In this document: in pieces, positions 8,716 through 17,286 of the stretch
How the letters are laid out: each line of letters starts with the position of its first letter
Position numbering within the stretch: position 1 is the stretch's first letter
DNA from: WHSW01 sp963846165
Lineage (GTDB): Bacteria > Actinomycetota > Thermoleophilia > Solirubrobacterales > 70-9
Direction: 5' to 3'
NCBI GenBank assembly: GCA_963846165.1
Contig: CAWJUU010000007.1
Span: 248,001-312,000 of the forward strand
Length of the DNA: 64,000 bases
Made by a program: the position numbers and the translations under genes
The notes under the pieces: model-generated
What the model saw: the letters and a program-made list of their open reading frames with translations, nothing else
Told to the model about the DNA's origin: nothing
The model's database searches: none

Positions 8716-9444
8716 TCAGGCGGAGGGCGCGGGGGCTGGAGTGGGATCCGCCGCCGGGGCGGAGCCGCGGAGCTCGAAGAAGAGCACGCTCGAGACCAGC
8801 GCCGCAAATGGCGCGGCGAGGACGTTGGCGATGATCGTGAACCCGATCGCCCCGGCGGCGTCCCCGATCGCGGCCCCGATCGCGGCGGCGATGATGCCGA
8901 GGCCAACCAGGATCAGGAAGGCGACCACGATCGCGCCGAAGACGGTCCAGCCTTCGCCGCGGACGAGCTCGTGGCTTCGCCCGAAGGCCTCGATCGCGCC
9001 CCGGCGTTCGACCACGATCGCCGGCGCGGTGACCGCCCAGATCGTGAGCAGGAAGAGGCCCGGCACGATCAGCAGCAGGAGGCCGATGAAGACCGCGATC
9101 CCGAGCAGGATCCCGTTCCCGATCAGCCGTGGGATCGCTTCCGCGCCGTTGGAGAGCAGCTCGCCCGCCGAGAAGTCACGCTTGCCGTCGCGCACGTCCG
9201 CGACCAGGCTGACGACGAAGCCGGTGTAGAGCGTGCCGGCCGCGAGCGAGACGATCGACCCGAGGATCCTGAGGACGACGCTGTCGGTCTCGGCCAACAG
9301 GCCCTGGATCACTCCGGCGACGACGAAGATCGCCACCGCCGCACCGAGCAGCGTCGCCGCGTGCGCGCCGTAGAGCTCGAACGCTTCGCTGATCACACCG
9401 CCGACGCTCAGCCGGCGCTGCGGGGGGTTGGTCGCGGCCTCCAC
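8716..9444 (-). CDS. YciC/GDPD-membrane-domain-like integral membrane protein (242 aa)
   Basis: This polytopic membrane protein has about six hydrophobic helices. The stretch VPGLFLLTIWAVTAPAIVVE followed by AFGRSHELVRG is characteristic of the membrane domain found in YciC-like proteins and fused to some glycerophosphodiester phosphodiesterases. No catalytic domain is present. The tail is Pro/Ala-rich. Start is a GTG with TACTCT ending 8 bases before it. Function is unknown; membrane homeostasis is the usual guess for the family. Confidence 0.75.
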   Translation of the reverse strand: MEAATNPPQRRLSVGGVISEAFELYGAHAATLLGAAVAIFVVAGVIQGLLAETDSVVLRILGSIVSLAAGTLYTGFVVSLVADVRDGKRDFSAGELLSNGAEAIPRLIGNGILLGIAVFIGLLLLIVPGLFLLTIWAVTAPAIVVERRGAIEAFGRSHELVRGEGWTVFGAIVVAFLILVGLGIIAAAIGAAIGDAAGAIGFTIIANVLAAPFAALVSSVLFFELRGSAPAADPTPAPAPSA

Positions 9445-9452
9445 TGACCGGC

Positions 9453-9458
9453 AGAGTA
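9453..9458 (-). promoter_or_regulatory. Putative leaderless -10 element (TACTCT)
   Basis: TACTCT on the minus strand ends 8 bases before the GTG at 9444; no Shine-Dalgarno sequence is seen. Confidence 0.4.
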
Positions 9459-9471
9459 AACGCTGGACCGG

Positions 9472-10716
9472 CTAGACGGTCGCCAGCGGCACCTGATCGC
9501 GGGCGCCGAGCGCCACCCTGGCACCGTCGCGGGGACTGAGCGTGATGCTGCGACGGCGACTGAGCTCGAAGCCGTCGCCGATGGGCCGGACGCGATTCGC
9601 GGCGAACACGGCCCGCAGCACGACCCGCATCTCGAGCAGCGCGAAGCTCGCCCCGAGGCAGCGCCGCCGCCCGCCGCCGAACGGGATCCAGGTGTAGGTC
9701 CCGGGATCTTGCTCGAGGAAGCGCTCGGGCCGGAACACGTGCGGGTCCGGGTAGAGCTCAGGGTCGTGGTGAACGAGGTATGCATTGCCGACCAGGCAGC
9801 AGCCCGGCGGATAGGTCCAGCCGCCGACCTCGACCGGTTGCTTGACCATGCGGGGCTGGACGTTGGGAAGCACCGGGCGGCTGCGCAACACCTCACGGAT
9901 CGTCGCCTCGAGGTAGTCGCCGCCGTCGCCACGGTCGATCTCGTCGCCGAGCTTCGCGACCACATCGGGTGAACGCGCGAGACGCTGGAAAGCCCATGAG
10001 AGCTGCGACGCCGTCGTCTCGTGGCCCGCGACGAGCAGCGTCATCAGCTCGTCGCGAAGCTCGAGATCCGACATCGGCGAGCCATCCTCATGCTCGGCGT
10101 CGAGCAGCATCGCGAGCACGTCGTTGCGGTCGGCATGGTCGGCGCGGCGCTCTGCGATCAACTCGTAGACCGGGGTGTCGACCTCGGCGCGAAGCTGCTT
10201 GAACTTCGCCCACGGCCCGAGCCCGCCGAGCTCGCGCTGAAGCGGCGGCAGCAGCCCGGCCGGGCGCGCGCCCCAGTCGAGGATCTCGGTCAGCCGGTCG
10301 CGCAGGGTGTCGAGGCGATCGCCCGGCTCGAGCCCGAATACCGCGCGCAGGATCACTTCGAGCGTGAGCGACTGAAGCCTCGGATGCAGCTCGAGCGCCA
10401 GGTCGCGCGGCCACGAGGCGACCTCGCGCTCGCTGACCTCCGCGACCAGATCGTCAAGTCGCTCCATGCGCTCGCCGTGGAACGCCGGCAGCATCAGCTT
10501 GCGCTGCTCCAAATGCTCGGCTTCGTCGAGCAGCAGCACCGAGCGCTGGCCGACGATCGGCCCGAGGACGCCCGCCCCCTCGCCCGGATGAAGCACGTCG
10601 GCGGGGGCGGTGAACAACTCGCGAAGCTGCTCGGGATCGGAGAGCATCACGAACGGGGGCGTGCCCAGCAGTCGCAGGGTCCAGCGGCGCCCGTAACGGG
10701 CGCGGCACCGCTCCAT
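9472..10716 (-). CDS. Cytochrome P450 (N-terminus apparently out of frame)
   Basis: This heme monooxygenase has the I-helix motif LLVAGHETTASQ, the K-helix ExxR (REVLRSR) and the heme loop PFGGGRRRCLGA with the Cys ligand. From the ATG at 10716 it has 414 residues, slightly short at the N-terminus. Upstream, the same strand encodes the expected N-terminal text in pieces: SQLPPGPRMPVAR from a GTG at 10807, then QTLGWWNRSIPFMERC in the frame of the main ORF. The two frames differ by one base change somewhere around 10745-10770. The GTG at 10807 overlaps the stop of the upstream FAD enzyme as GTGA, as expected for the true start. The substrate is unknown; it likely acts with the SDR and FAD enzyme upstream. 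Confidence 0.88.
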   Translation of the reverse strand: MERCRARYGRRWTLRLLGTPPFVMLSDPEQLRELFTAPADVLHPGEGAGVLGPIVGQRSVLLLDEAEHLEQRKLMLPAFHGERMERLDDLVAEVSEREVASWPRDLALELHPRLQSLTLEVILRAVFGLEPGDRLDTLRDRLTEILDWGARPAGLLPPLQRELGGLGPWAKFKQLRAEVDTPVYELIAERRADHADRNDVLAMLLDAEHEDGSPMSDLELRDELMTLLVAGHETTASQLSWAFQRLARSPDVVAKLGDEIDRGDGGDYLEATIREVLRSRPVLPNVQPRMVKQPVEVGGWTYPPGCCLVGNAYLVHHDPELYPDPHVFRPERFLEQDPGTYTWIPFGGGRRRCLGASFALLEMRVVLRAVFAANRVRPIGDGFELSRRRSITLSPRDGARVALGARDQVPLATV

Positions 10717-10803
10717 GAACGGGATCGAGCGGTTCCACCAGCCGAGGGTCTGCGCGAGCGACCGGCATCCGCGGCCCGGGCGGGAGCTGGCTGCGGGCGA
10801 TCC

Positions 10804-12411
10804 TCACGCCGCCGCTCCGACGCTCGAACCGGCGAGTGCGCCTATCGCCGCGATCCGCCCGTTGAGCGCGATCACCGAGCCGCCCGGGTGCGTGGCGGCG
10901 CCGCAGAGGTAGAGGCCCTGGAGCGGCGTCTCGGCGCTCAGGCGGCGATCCCACATCTGATCCGGAAGCGCCTGCCCCTGGAAGATGTGCCCGCCCGTGA
11001 GCCCGATCCGCTCCTCGATGTCGGGCGGTCCGAGCACCTGCATCTCCTCGATGCAATCACGCACGTCTGGCGCGTGGTCCGCGATCTGGTCGAGCGCCAG
11101 CTCGGCGATCTCGTCGCGTCGCGAGTCCCAGTCGCCTTCGGCGAGCTCGTACGGCGCGTACTGGCAGAAGACGCTCATCACCTGACGCCCGGGAGGCACG
11201 ACCGAGGCATCGTAGGCGCTCTGGAAGTAGAGCTCGCAGAAGCCGATTGCGGGCTCGCCCCGGCGTGCCGACTCGACCGCCTGCTGTGCCGCGTCGACCC
11301 CGGGCGTGATCGTGACCAGGGCCCGATGGGGTTCGAGATCACCGGCGGCGGTGAAGCTCGGAAACCGGCGCAGCGCGACGTTCAGCTTCAGCACCGGCGA
11401 GCGCATGTCCCACGAGTCGAGGCGCTCACGGTAGCCGGCCGGAGTCTCCGCCCCGCCGGCATCGAGCATCGCCAGCATTCGCTTCGGGTCGGCGTTACAG
11501 ACGACGACCGGGGCGCGGATCAGCTCGCCCGATTCGAGCTCGACGCCGTGGCCCGGCCGGATAGCGGCGACCGGCACTCCGGTCGCGAGCTCGGCTCCGG
11601 CCTCGAGCGCCGCTTCCGCGATCGCGAACGAGACCGCCCCCATGCCGCCCTCGACGTAACCCCAGACCGAGCCGAGGCCGTGCAGGTCGCCCTGGTGGTG
11701 CAGGAGCCGGATCGACGCGGTTCCCGGATCGCGGGGGCCGGCGAAGGTCCCGATCGTCCCCGTACAGCCGAGCGCGTCCTTGAGCCGCTGATCGTCGACG
11801 TAGCGGTCCAGCATCGAAGCGATCGACTCCTCGAAGGTGACCGAAACCAGCTCCGCGTCGTCGAGCAACTCCTCGATCTCGGCCCGCGACGGCGACGGGC
11901 GCTGCCAGGTATCGCCGGCGGGCCCGGCGCGCAGCCGGTCGCGGATACGGTCGAAAACCGCTCCGAACTCGGCCATGCCGGCGATGTCTGCCTCGGCAAA
12001 TCCCTGTTCGCGGAGGTGCGCGGCGGTGCGCGCCGGATCGATGAAGGCGGCGTAGGTAGTCCCATCCGACAGTGGAGCCCACATGTTCGGGTCGGCGGGC
12101 GTGACCCGGTAGCCGTGGCGCTCGAGCTCGAGCTCGGCGATCACCACCGGGTCCAGCAGGCCGACGACGTAGGCGCAGGGGCTGACGACGAACCGCTGGT
12201 CGGCGAACGGGCGGTCGAGCGTACAGGCGCCCCCGAGCAGCTCGCAGCGCTCGAGCACGAGCACCGAGCGGCCGGCGCGAGCGAGGTAAGCCGCCGCTGT
12301 GAGCCCGTTGTGGCCACCGCCGACGACGATCGCATCCCAGCTCCGCGCCGCCAGCTCCGAGACCGGAGCGGGCAGGCCGACGCGGCCCATGCGCGCCCTG
12401 ACGTCGACCAC
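10804..12411 (-). CDS. Phytoene-dehydrogenase-like FAD oxidoreductase (535 aa)
   Basis: The N-terminal dinucleotide-binding fingerprint is seen as DAIVVGGGHNGLTAAAYLARAG (GxGxxG, about residues 26-47), followed by the ERCELLGGAC segment typical of phytoene-desaturase and PYROXD2-like enzymes. The C-terminal FAD block is visible as GLYLCGAATHPGGSVIALNG. Length is normal for the family. Known relatives desaturate or isomerise isoprenoids, or oxidise amines. No carotenoid genes are nearby, so the substrate is open. It lies between an SDR gene (2 bases upstream) and the P450 gene (stop-start overlap), a three-gene oxidative operon. The start GTG at 12411 is used; an ATG at 12390 is possible. Confidence 0.88.
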   Translation of the reverse strand: MVDVRARMGRVGLPAPVSELAARSWDAIVVGGGHNGLTAAAYLARAGRSVLVLERCELLGGACTLDRPFADQRFVVSPCAYVVGLLDPVVIAELELERHGYRVTPADPNMWAPLSDGTTYAAFIDPARTAAHLREQGFAEADIAGMAEFGAVFDRIRDRLRAGPAGDTWQRPSPSRAEIEELLDDAELVSVTFEESIASMLDRYVDDQRLKDALGCTGTIGTFAGPRDPGTASIRLLHHQGDLHGLGSVWGYVEGGMGAVSFAIAEAALEAGAELATGVPVAAIRPGHGVELESGELIRAPVVVCNADPKRMLAMLDAGGAETPAGYRERLDSWDMRSPVLKLNVALRRFPSFTAAGDLEPHRALVTITPGVDAAQQAVESARRGEPAIGFCELYFQSAYDASVVPPGRQVMSVFCQYAPYELAEGDWDSRRDEIAELALDQIADHAPDVRDCIEEMQVLGPPDIEERIGLTGGHIFQGQALPDQMWDRRLSAETPLQGLYLCGAATHPGGSVIALNGRIAAIGALAGSSVGAAA

Positions 12412-12413
12412 GG

Positions 12414-13340
12414 CTATCGCGCCACCCCGTCGAGATACCCAACCCCGGCGAGCCCCTCCGAGACCTCCCAGAGGCGACGGCCGAGGTCCTCGTCGCGGGC
12501 TCGGGCGACCGGCTGCACGACGGTCGGGGCGCCCCGCGCCTCGCGAAAGCCGTCGGGGCCGATGAACGACCCGCCCTCGACACCGGCGGCGGTCGCGGCG
12601 TAGAGCTGGGGCAGCGCTCCTTGCTCGGCGCCCTGGGCGAGCAGCGCGTTGCCGACCCTGAGCAGCGCCTTCATCGCCCCGGTCGGTCCCGAGCTCTGCA
12701 GGTTGGTGGCCGAGTAGCCCGGGTGCGCGAGCACGCTGATCACCGGCAGGCCGGCGGCGCGCAGCCGCCGGTCGAGCTCGAGCCCAAAGACGGCGTTGGC
12801 GAACTTCGAGCGCTGGTACGCGCGCCGGGGCTCGTACTCGCGCTCGGAGGCGAGGTCATCGAAGTCGATCTTCCCCGGGCGGTGCTCGAGGCTCGTAACC
12901 GTGACCACCCGTGAGTCGCCGGCCGCGACGAGAGCGTCGAGCAGCAGCCCGGTGAGCGCGAAGTGGCCGAGGTGATTGGTGCCGAACTGAAGCTCGAAGC
13001 CGTCGGCCGTCGTCTGCTGAGGCGGCATCATCACCCCGGCGTTGTTGACCAGGATGCCGAGCCGCGGATGGGCACCGGCCACGGCGGCGGCGAACTCGCG
13101 CACCGAGGCGAGGTCGGCGAGATCGAGCACCCGCGGCTCGACCTCGGCTGCGGGGACGGCGGCGGCGATCTCCGAGCGCGCCGACTCGGCCTTCTCGGCG
13201 CTTCGAGCCGCGGCCACGACGGTGGCCCCGGCGCGGGCGAGCTCACGAGCGGTGATCAGCCCAAGGCCGCTGTTGGCGCCGGTGACGATCGCGGCGCGGC
13301 CGGCCTGGTCGGGGATCTGCTCGGGCGTCCAACGGCTCAT
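12414..13340 (-). CDS. Short-chain dehydrogenase/reductase (308 aa)
   Basis: This is a classical Rossmann-fold SDR of the retinol-dehydrogenase/WW-oxidoreductase-like group. It shows the cofactor loop TGANSGLG (about residues 18-25), NNAGVM, and catalytic Tyr-Lys as YQRSKFAN, with the Ser in VTVTSLEH. It probably uses NADP+ and oxidises or reduces an alcohol or ketone. It is the first gene of the SDR, FAD-enzyme and P450 operon. The ATG at 13340 begins MSRWTPEQIPDQAG, a normal N-terminus; the longer upstream frame would overlap the divergent transporter gene and is not used. Confidence 0.9.
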   Translation of the reverse strand: MSRWTPEQIPDQAGRAAIVTGANSGLGLITARELARAGATVVAAARSAEKAESARSEIAAAVPAAEVEPRVLDLADLASVREFAAAVAGAHPRLGILVNNAGVMMPPQQTTADGFELQFGTNHLGHFALTGLLLDALVAAGDSRVVTVTSLEHRPGKIDFDDLASEREYEPRRAYQRSKFANAVFGLELDRRLRAAGLPVISVLAHPGYSATNLQSSGPTGAMKALLRVGNALLAQGAEQGALPQLYAATAAGVEGGSFIGPDGFREARGAPTVVQPVARARDEDLGRRLWEVSEGLAGVGYLDGVAR

Positions 13341-13392
13341 TGCGCATAGGATCATCGTGTATTCCGCCCCCGAGCCCAAGGACGAGGCCATC

Positions 13393-14262
13393 GTGTCGAG
13401 ATTTCGCGTCGTGTTCCTGCTTTTCGCACTCCTATCGCTCGCGGCTTTCGCCGGTTGCGGCAGCGACGACGACGAGACCACGGACTCGGGCTCCGAGGCC
13501 ACGGTCTCGCTCGAGGACTGCACGCCCGACCAGCTCGAGACGCTGAAGTCGGGCACGCTGACGGTGGCAACCGACAGCCCCGCCTTCCCGCCCTACTTCG
13601 AGGACGACGATCCGACCAACGGCCGCGGCTTCGAGAGCGCGGTCGCCTACGCGATCGCCGGTCAGCTCGGCTTCGACGCCTCGGACGTCGACTGGGTGGT
13701 CGAGCCGTTCAACGCCTCCTATGCACCGGGACCGAAGGACTTCGACTTCGACGTCAACCAGATCTCGATCACGCCGAAGCGCGCCGAGCAGGTCGACTTC
13801 TCCTCGCCCTATTACGAGGCCGAGCAGGCTGTGGTCGCGCTCAAGGGCAGCGATGCGGCGAGCGCGACCTCCCTCGCCGACCTCGCCGAGACGCAGATCG
13901 GCGTCCAGATCGGGACCACGAGCCAGGAGGCCGTCGAGGCTTCGATTCAGCCGAGTGTCGAGCCGAAGGTCTTCGACACCTCCAACGACGTCGTCACCGC
14001 GCTCAAGCAGGACCAGGTTGACGCCGTCGTCGTCGACGTGCCGACGGCGTTCTTCCTCACCGCCGTCCAGGTGACCGACGGGGTCGTGGTAGGCCAGTTC
14101 GCGGCCCCCGGCGGCGACCAGTGGGGGGCGCTGCTGGAGAAGGACTCGCCGCTCACCGGCTGCGTCTCGGCCGCGATCGACGAGCTCAACGCCTCGGGTG
14201 AGCTGCCGGCGATCGAGAAAGAGTGGATGAGCGAGTCCACGGACGCACCGGTGCTCGAGTAG
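13393..14262 (+). CDS. Polar amino-acid ABC transporter substrate-binding lipoprotein
   Basis: This 289-residue periplasmic-binding-protein type 3 (SBP_bac_3) family member starts at a GTG 6 bases after AAGGACGAGG. It has a lipoprotein signal ending LSLAAFAGC, so Cys is about residue 21. The ligand-binding domain opens GTLTVATDSPAFPPYF, and a second lobe contains the aspartate-rich segment typical of glutamine/arginine binders. It delivers an amino acid to the permease encoded directly downstream. The operon order is binding protein, permease, ATPase. It is divergent from the SDR gene with a 52 base gap. Confidence 0.9.
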   Translation: MSRFRVVFLLFALLSLAAFAGCGSDDDETTDSGSEATVSLEDCTPDQLETLKSGTLTVATDSPAFPPYFEDDDPTNGRGFESAVAYAIAGQLGFDASDVDWVVEPFNASYAPGPKDFDFDVNQISITPKRAEQVDFSSPYYEAEQAVVALKGSDAASATSLADLAETQIGVQIGTTSQEAVEASIQPSVEPKVFDTSNDVVTALKQDQVDAVVVDVPTAFFLTAVQVTDGVVVGQFAAPGGDQWGALLEKDSPLTGCVSAAIDELNASGELPAIEKEWMSESTDAPVLE

Positions 14263-14273
14263 CGCAAGACCCG

Positions 14274-15129
14274 GTGACAGATCGCCGCGCCGAGCGCGCC
14301 GCGGCGCGGCGCGCTCATACCCTCAGGGGCCAGGGGATCGCGGCGGCCTCCTCGATCGTCGTCCTCGGTGGCCTCACGCTGCTCATCCTCACGAGCCCGG
14401 GCTGGCCGGTGTTCCGCGACTCGTTCTTCGACCCCGATGTGTTTCGGGAGTCGTTTCCCGACGTCGCCAAGGCCTTCTGGCTCGACATCAGGATCTTCAT
14501 CGTGGTCGAGATCGTGGTCTTGGTCCTCGGCCTCGCCGTCGCCCTGGTGCGCACGGTGAAGGCGCCGGCGCTGTTCCCGCTCAGGCTGATTGCGGTCGTC
14601 TACACCGACGTCTTCCGCGGCATCCCGACGATCCTGCTCGTCTACCTGATCGGGTTCGGCGTCCCCGCGATCGCCGTCGGGACGACCGAGGGCGGGTCGA
14701 CGCCGCTCGAATGGCTGCCGACCGACCCGATCGTGCTCGGCGGGATCGCGCTCGCACTCTCCTACGGCGCTTACGTCGCCGAGGTCTACCGCGCGGGCCT
14801 GAACTCGATCCACCGTGGCCAGCGCGACGCGGCGCTCGCGGTCGGCCTCACCGAGGGCCAGGCGCTGCGCCACGTGATCGTCCCCCAGGCCGTGCGGCGC
14901 GTCGGGCCGCCGCTGCTCAACGACTTCATCGCGCTGCAGAAGGACGTCGCCCTGATCTCGATCACTCGGGGTCGCGGGTGAGGCGTTTCGCACCGCTCAG
15001 ATCCAGACCGCCGCCGACTTCAACTACACCCCGCTGGTCGCCGCTGCGCTGCTCTATCTGTGCGTCACGATCCCGATGGCCCGCCTGCTCGACCGCTGGG
15101 AGAGCGGCCACTCGGGGAGGACGCGCTGA
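14274..15129 (+). pseudogene. Amino-acid ABC transporter permease, interrupted by a +1 frameshift
   Basis: This is a HisM/GlnP-type permease. Helices in the first two thirds are normal and the EAA-type loop is visible as SYGAYVAEVYRAGLNSIHRGQRDAALAVG. At about 14964 an extra A between ATC and CTCGGG throws the frame, and translation stops at 14979-14981. If that base is removed, the reading continues LISILGVAGEAFRTAQIQTA and runs to a TGA at 15127-15129, which overlaps the ATPase start as TGATG. The restored protein has about 284 residues, the normal length. Because everything else is intact, a sequencing indel is as likely as a true mutation. If real, the importer is dead. Confidence 0.85.
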
Positions 15130-15881
15130 TGCCCGGGGCGCCCGTGGTCGAGTTTCGCGGGGTCACGAAGTCGTTCGGCGAGCTCGAGGTCCTGCGGGGG
15201 ATCGACCTCGCGGTTGCCGAGCACGAGGCGATCGCGGTGATCGGCGCCTCGGGCTCGGGCAAGTCGACCCTGTTGCGCTGCGCCGACCTGCTCGAGGAGA
15301 TCGACGACGGCGACATCTTCCTCGACGGCGAGGTGATCACCGATCCCTCGGTCAACCCGGTCACCGTCCGGCGCCGGCTCGGCGTCGTCTTTCAGGCCTA
15401 CAACCTGTTCCCGCATCTAACCGCGCTCGACAACGTCGTCCTCGGGATGGTCAAGGCCCACGGCGCCGAGCGCGGCGAGGCCGAGTCCGCCGCCCGCGCC
15501 CTGCTCGAGCGCTTCGGGCTCGGCGGCCGCGAGGACGAGCACCCGGACCATCTCTCGGGCGGCCAGCAACAGCGGGTCGCGATCGCGCGCGCGTTCGCCG
15601 CCCGGCCGCGCGCGATGCTGCTCGACGAGGTCACCAGCGCGCTCGACCCGGAGCTGGTCGGCGAGGTGCTCGAGGCGGTCCGCGACCTCAAGGCGGAAGG
15701 GGTGACGATGCTGATCGCCACCCACGAGATGGCGTTCGCGCGCGAGGTCGCCGACGCAGTCTGCTTCCTGCACCAGGGGCGCCTGCTCGAGGTCGGCCCG
15801 CCCGAGCAGGTGCTCGAGTCGCCGCGCGAGCCCGAGACCAAGCGCTTCCTGCGCCGGCTGCTGGAGGCCGGCCGGGCTTAG
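15129..15881 (+). CDS. Polar amino-acid ABC transporter ATP-binding protein (250 aa)
   Basis: This is the ATPase of the amino-acid importer, of GlnQ/HisP type. Walker A (GASGSGKST), signature (LSGGQQQR), Walker B (AMLLDEVTSALDPE) and switch His (ATHEMAF) are all present. The ATG at 15129 overlaps the restored stop of the permease gene, indicating coupled translation. Its stop TAG shares bases with the stop of the convergent P450 gene (TTAG). Confidence 0.93.
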   Translation: MPGAPVVEFRGVTKSFGELEVLRGIDLAVAEHEAIAVIGASGSGKSTLLRCADLLEEIDDGDIFLDGEVITDPSVNPVTVRRRLGVVFQAYNLFPHLTALDNVVLGMVKAHGAERGEAESAARALLERFGLGGREDEHPDHLSGGQQQRVAIARAFAARPRAMLLDEVTSALDPELVGEVLEAVRDLKAEGVTMLIATHEMAFAREVADAVCFLHQGRLLEVGPPEQVLESPREPETKRFLRRLLEAGRA

Positions 15882-17110
15882 GCGGCGAGGCGGACCGGCA
15901 GCGACTTAAGCTGGTTCGCGAACGGCGACTCGGTGCACTGGGGCGTCCCGTCGAGCTCCATCGCCGGGTAGCGTGCCAGCGTCTCCTCGAACAGGACCCG
16001 AAGCTCGAGCCGTGCGAGCGCGGTCCCGAGACAGAAGTGGCGGCCACCGGCGCCGAAGGCCTGGTGCTCGGGATTGCGGGTGACGTCGAAGCGGTCGGGG
16101 TCCGCGTAACGCGACTCGTCGCGATTCGAGGACACGTACCACATCACCACCTTCTCGCCCTTGCGGATCGTCGTGCCGTTGAGCTCGACGTCGGCGGTGG
16201 CGGTGCGGCGGAAGTGGGCGAAGGCTGGGAACATCCGCAGCGCCTCCTCGACCGTGCTCGGGATCAGCGATGGGTCGTCGAGCACCAGCCGGCGCTGGTC
16301 GGGGTTCTCGAGCAGTGCCCGCATGCCGCTGCAATAGGTCGCCTTGGTGCTGTCGTTGCCCGCGGCGAGGAGGAGGAAGAAGCCCATCACGATCTCCTCG
16401 TCGGTGAGCTGCTCGCCGTCGACCTCGGCGTGGACGAGGACGCTGGTGAGGTCGTCGGTGGGGCGCTCGCGTCGCTCCGCGATCAGCCGCCCGCAGCGCT
16501 CGAAGATCTCGGGCACGTCGCGCTCCATGACCTCCTCGACGCCTCCAGGGTTGAGGTCCGGATCGCCGGCACCGACCGTGGCGTTCATCAGCCGCGCCCA
16601 GATCTCGTCATCTTCGGGCGGGATTCCCATGAAGCTGCCGATCACCCGCGAGACCACCGGCTGAGCGACCTCGTTGACGAGGTCGCAGGTCTCGCGGCCG
16701 TCGAGCCCGGCGAGGACGCCGACCGCGATCTCGCGAATCGCACCCTCGTGCTCGGCGATCCGCTTCGGCGTGAAGCCGCGCTGGAAGAGCTGCTTCAGCC
16801 GGTCGTGCTTGGGCGGGTCCATGCCGATGAACATCGCCTGCTGGAGCTCGAGCGGCAGGATCGCAGAGGTCAGCGCGGTGAATCCGGCCGCCGAGGAGTA
16901 CGTCTGCCAGTCGCGGCTGACCTCGTGGACGTCGTCGGCCAGCGTCACCGACCAGAACCCGTCCTCCTCGGGGTAGTCGCTGATCTGCGACGACCAGTGG
17001 ACCGGGCACTTGCCGCGCAGCTGCTCGAACAGCTCGTGCGGGGGACCGTCCTGCCACTTGCTGCGGTCGCCAACGAGGGTCTCCTCGAGGGTGATTCGGT
17101 CGGTTGAGAC
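15878..17110 (-). CDS. Cytochrome P450 without a canonical start codon
   Basis: This P450 shows the I-helix LLLAAGNDSTKATY (Asn in place of the usual acidic or His residue before D/T), the K-helix EEALR, and the heme loop AFGAGGRHFCLGTALAR. The first standard in-frame start is the GTG at 16948, but the frame upstream encodes a family-like N-terminus (RITLEETLVGDRSKWQDG and CPVHWSSQISDYPEEDGFW). It remains open to a TAA just before 17145. The only place that looks like a start is GTC at 17110, four bases after GGGAGG and followed by STDRITLEE. So either a near-cognate start is used, or a base is wrong. I give the extended span; 15878-16948 is the conservative one. Substrate unknown. Confidence 0.8.
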   Translation of the reverse strand, partial: VSTDRITLEETLVGDRSKWQDGPPHELFEQLRGKCPVHWSSQISDYPEEDGFWSVTLADDVHEVSRDWQTYSSAAGFTALTSAILPLELQQAMFIGMDPPKHDRLKQLFQRGFTPKRIAEHEGAIREIAVGVLAGLDGRETCDLVNEVAQPVVSRVIGSFMGIPPEDDEIWARLMNATVGAGDPDLNPGGVEEVMERDVPEIFERCGRLIAERRERPTDDLTSVLVHAEVDGEQLTDEEIVMGFFLLLAAGNDSTKATYCSGMRALLENPDQRRLVLDDPSLIPSTVEEALRMFPAFAHFRRTATADVELNGTTIRKGEKVVMWYVSSNRDESRYADPDRFDVTRNPEHQAFGAGGRHFCLGTALARLELRVLFEETLARYPAMELDGTPQCTESPFANQLKSLPVRLAA

Positions 17111-17247
17111 GGTGCCTCCCAGGTCGAGGTCTGGCCGGCGGTCGAACCGACCTTACTAGTGGAACCTCTCACAACGTATCGCCGAAAATGACGGCCCCAG
17201 ATCGCCGCCACGCAGCGTCCTCGCGGCATCAAGTTCTCGGCGGCCGG

Positions 17248-17286
17248 TTGACGCATTGACCACCCATGCGGTGGTCAGTACGTCAA
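17248..17286. promoter_or_regulatory. Hyphenated inverted repeat between M20 peptidase and P450 genes
   Basis: Two nested arms are seen: TTGACG at the left pairs with CGTCAA at the right, and inside them TGACCACC pairs with GGTGGTCA around a five-base centre. Short unpaired trinucleotides separate outer and inner arms. It spans the end of the M20 gene and lies about 140 bases upstream of the P450 start. It could be an operator for a TetR- or GntR-type regulator, or a terminator stem; no T-run follows. Confidence 0.4.

Noticed and set aside
10021..12603. Long open frame on the plus strand opposite the P450 and FAD enzyme genes
   Set aside because: It is the antisense of well-supported enzymes in GC-rich DNA, and its product is low-complexity Arg/Ala/Asp text with no motif.
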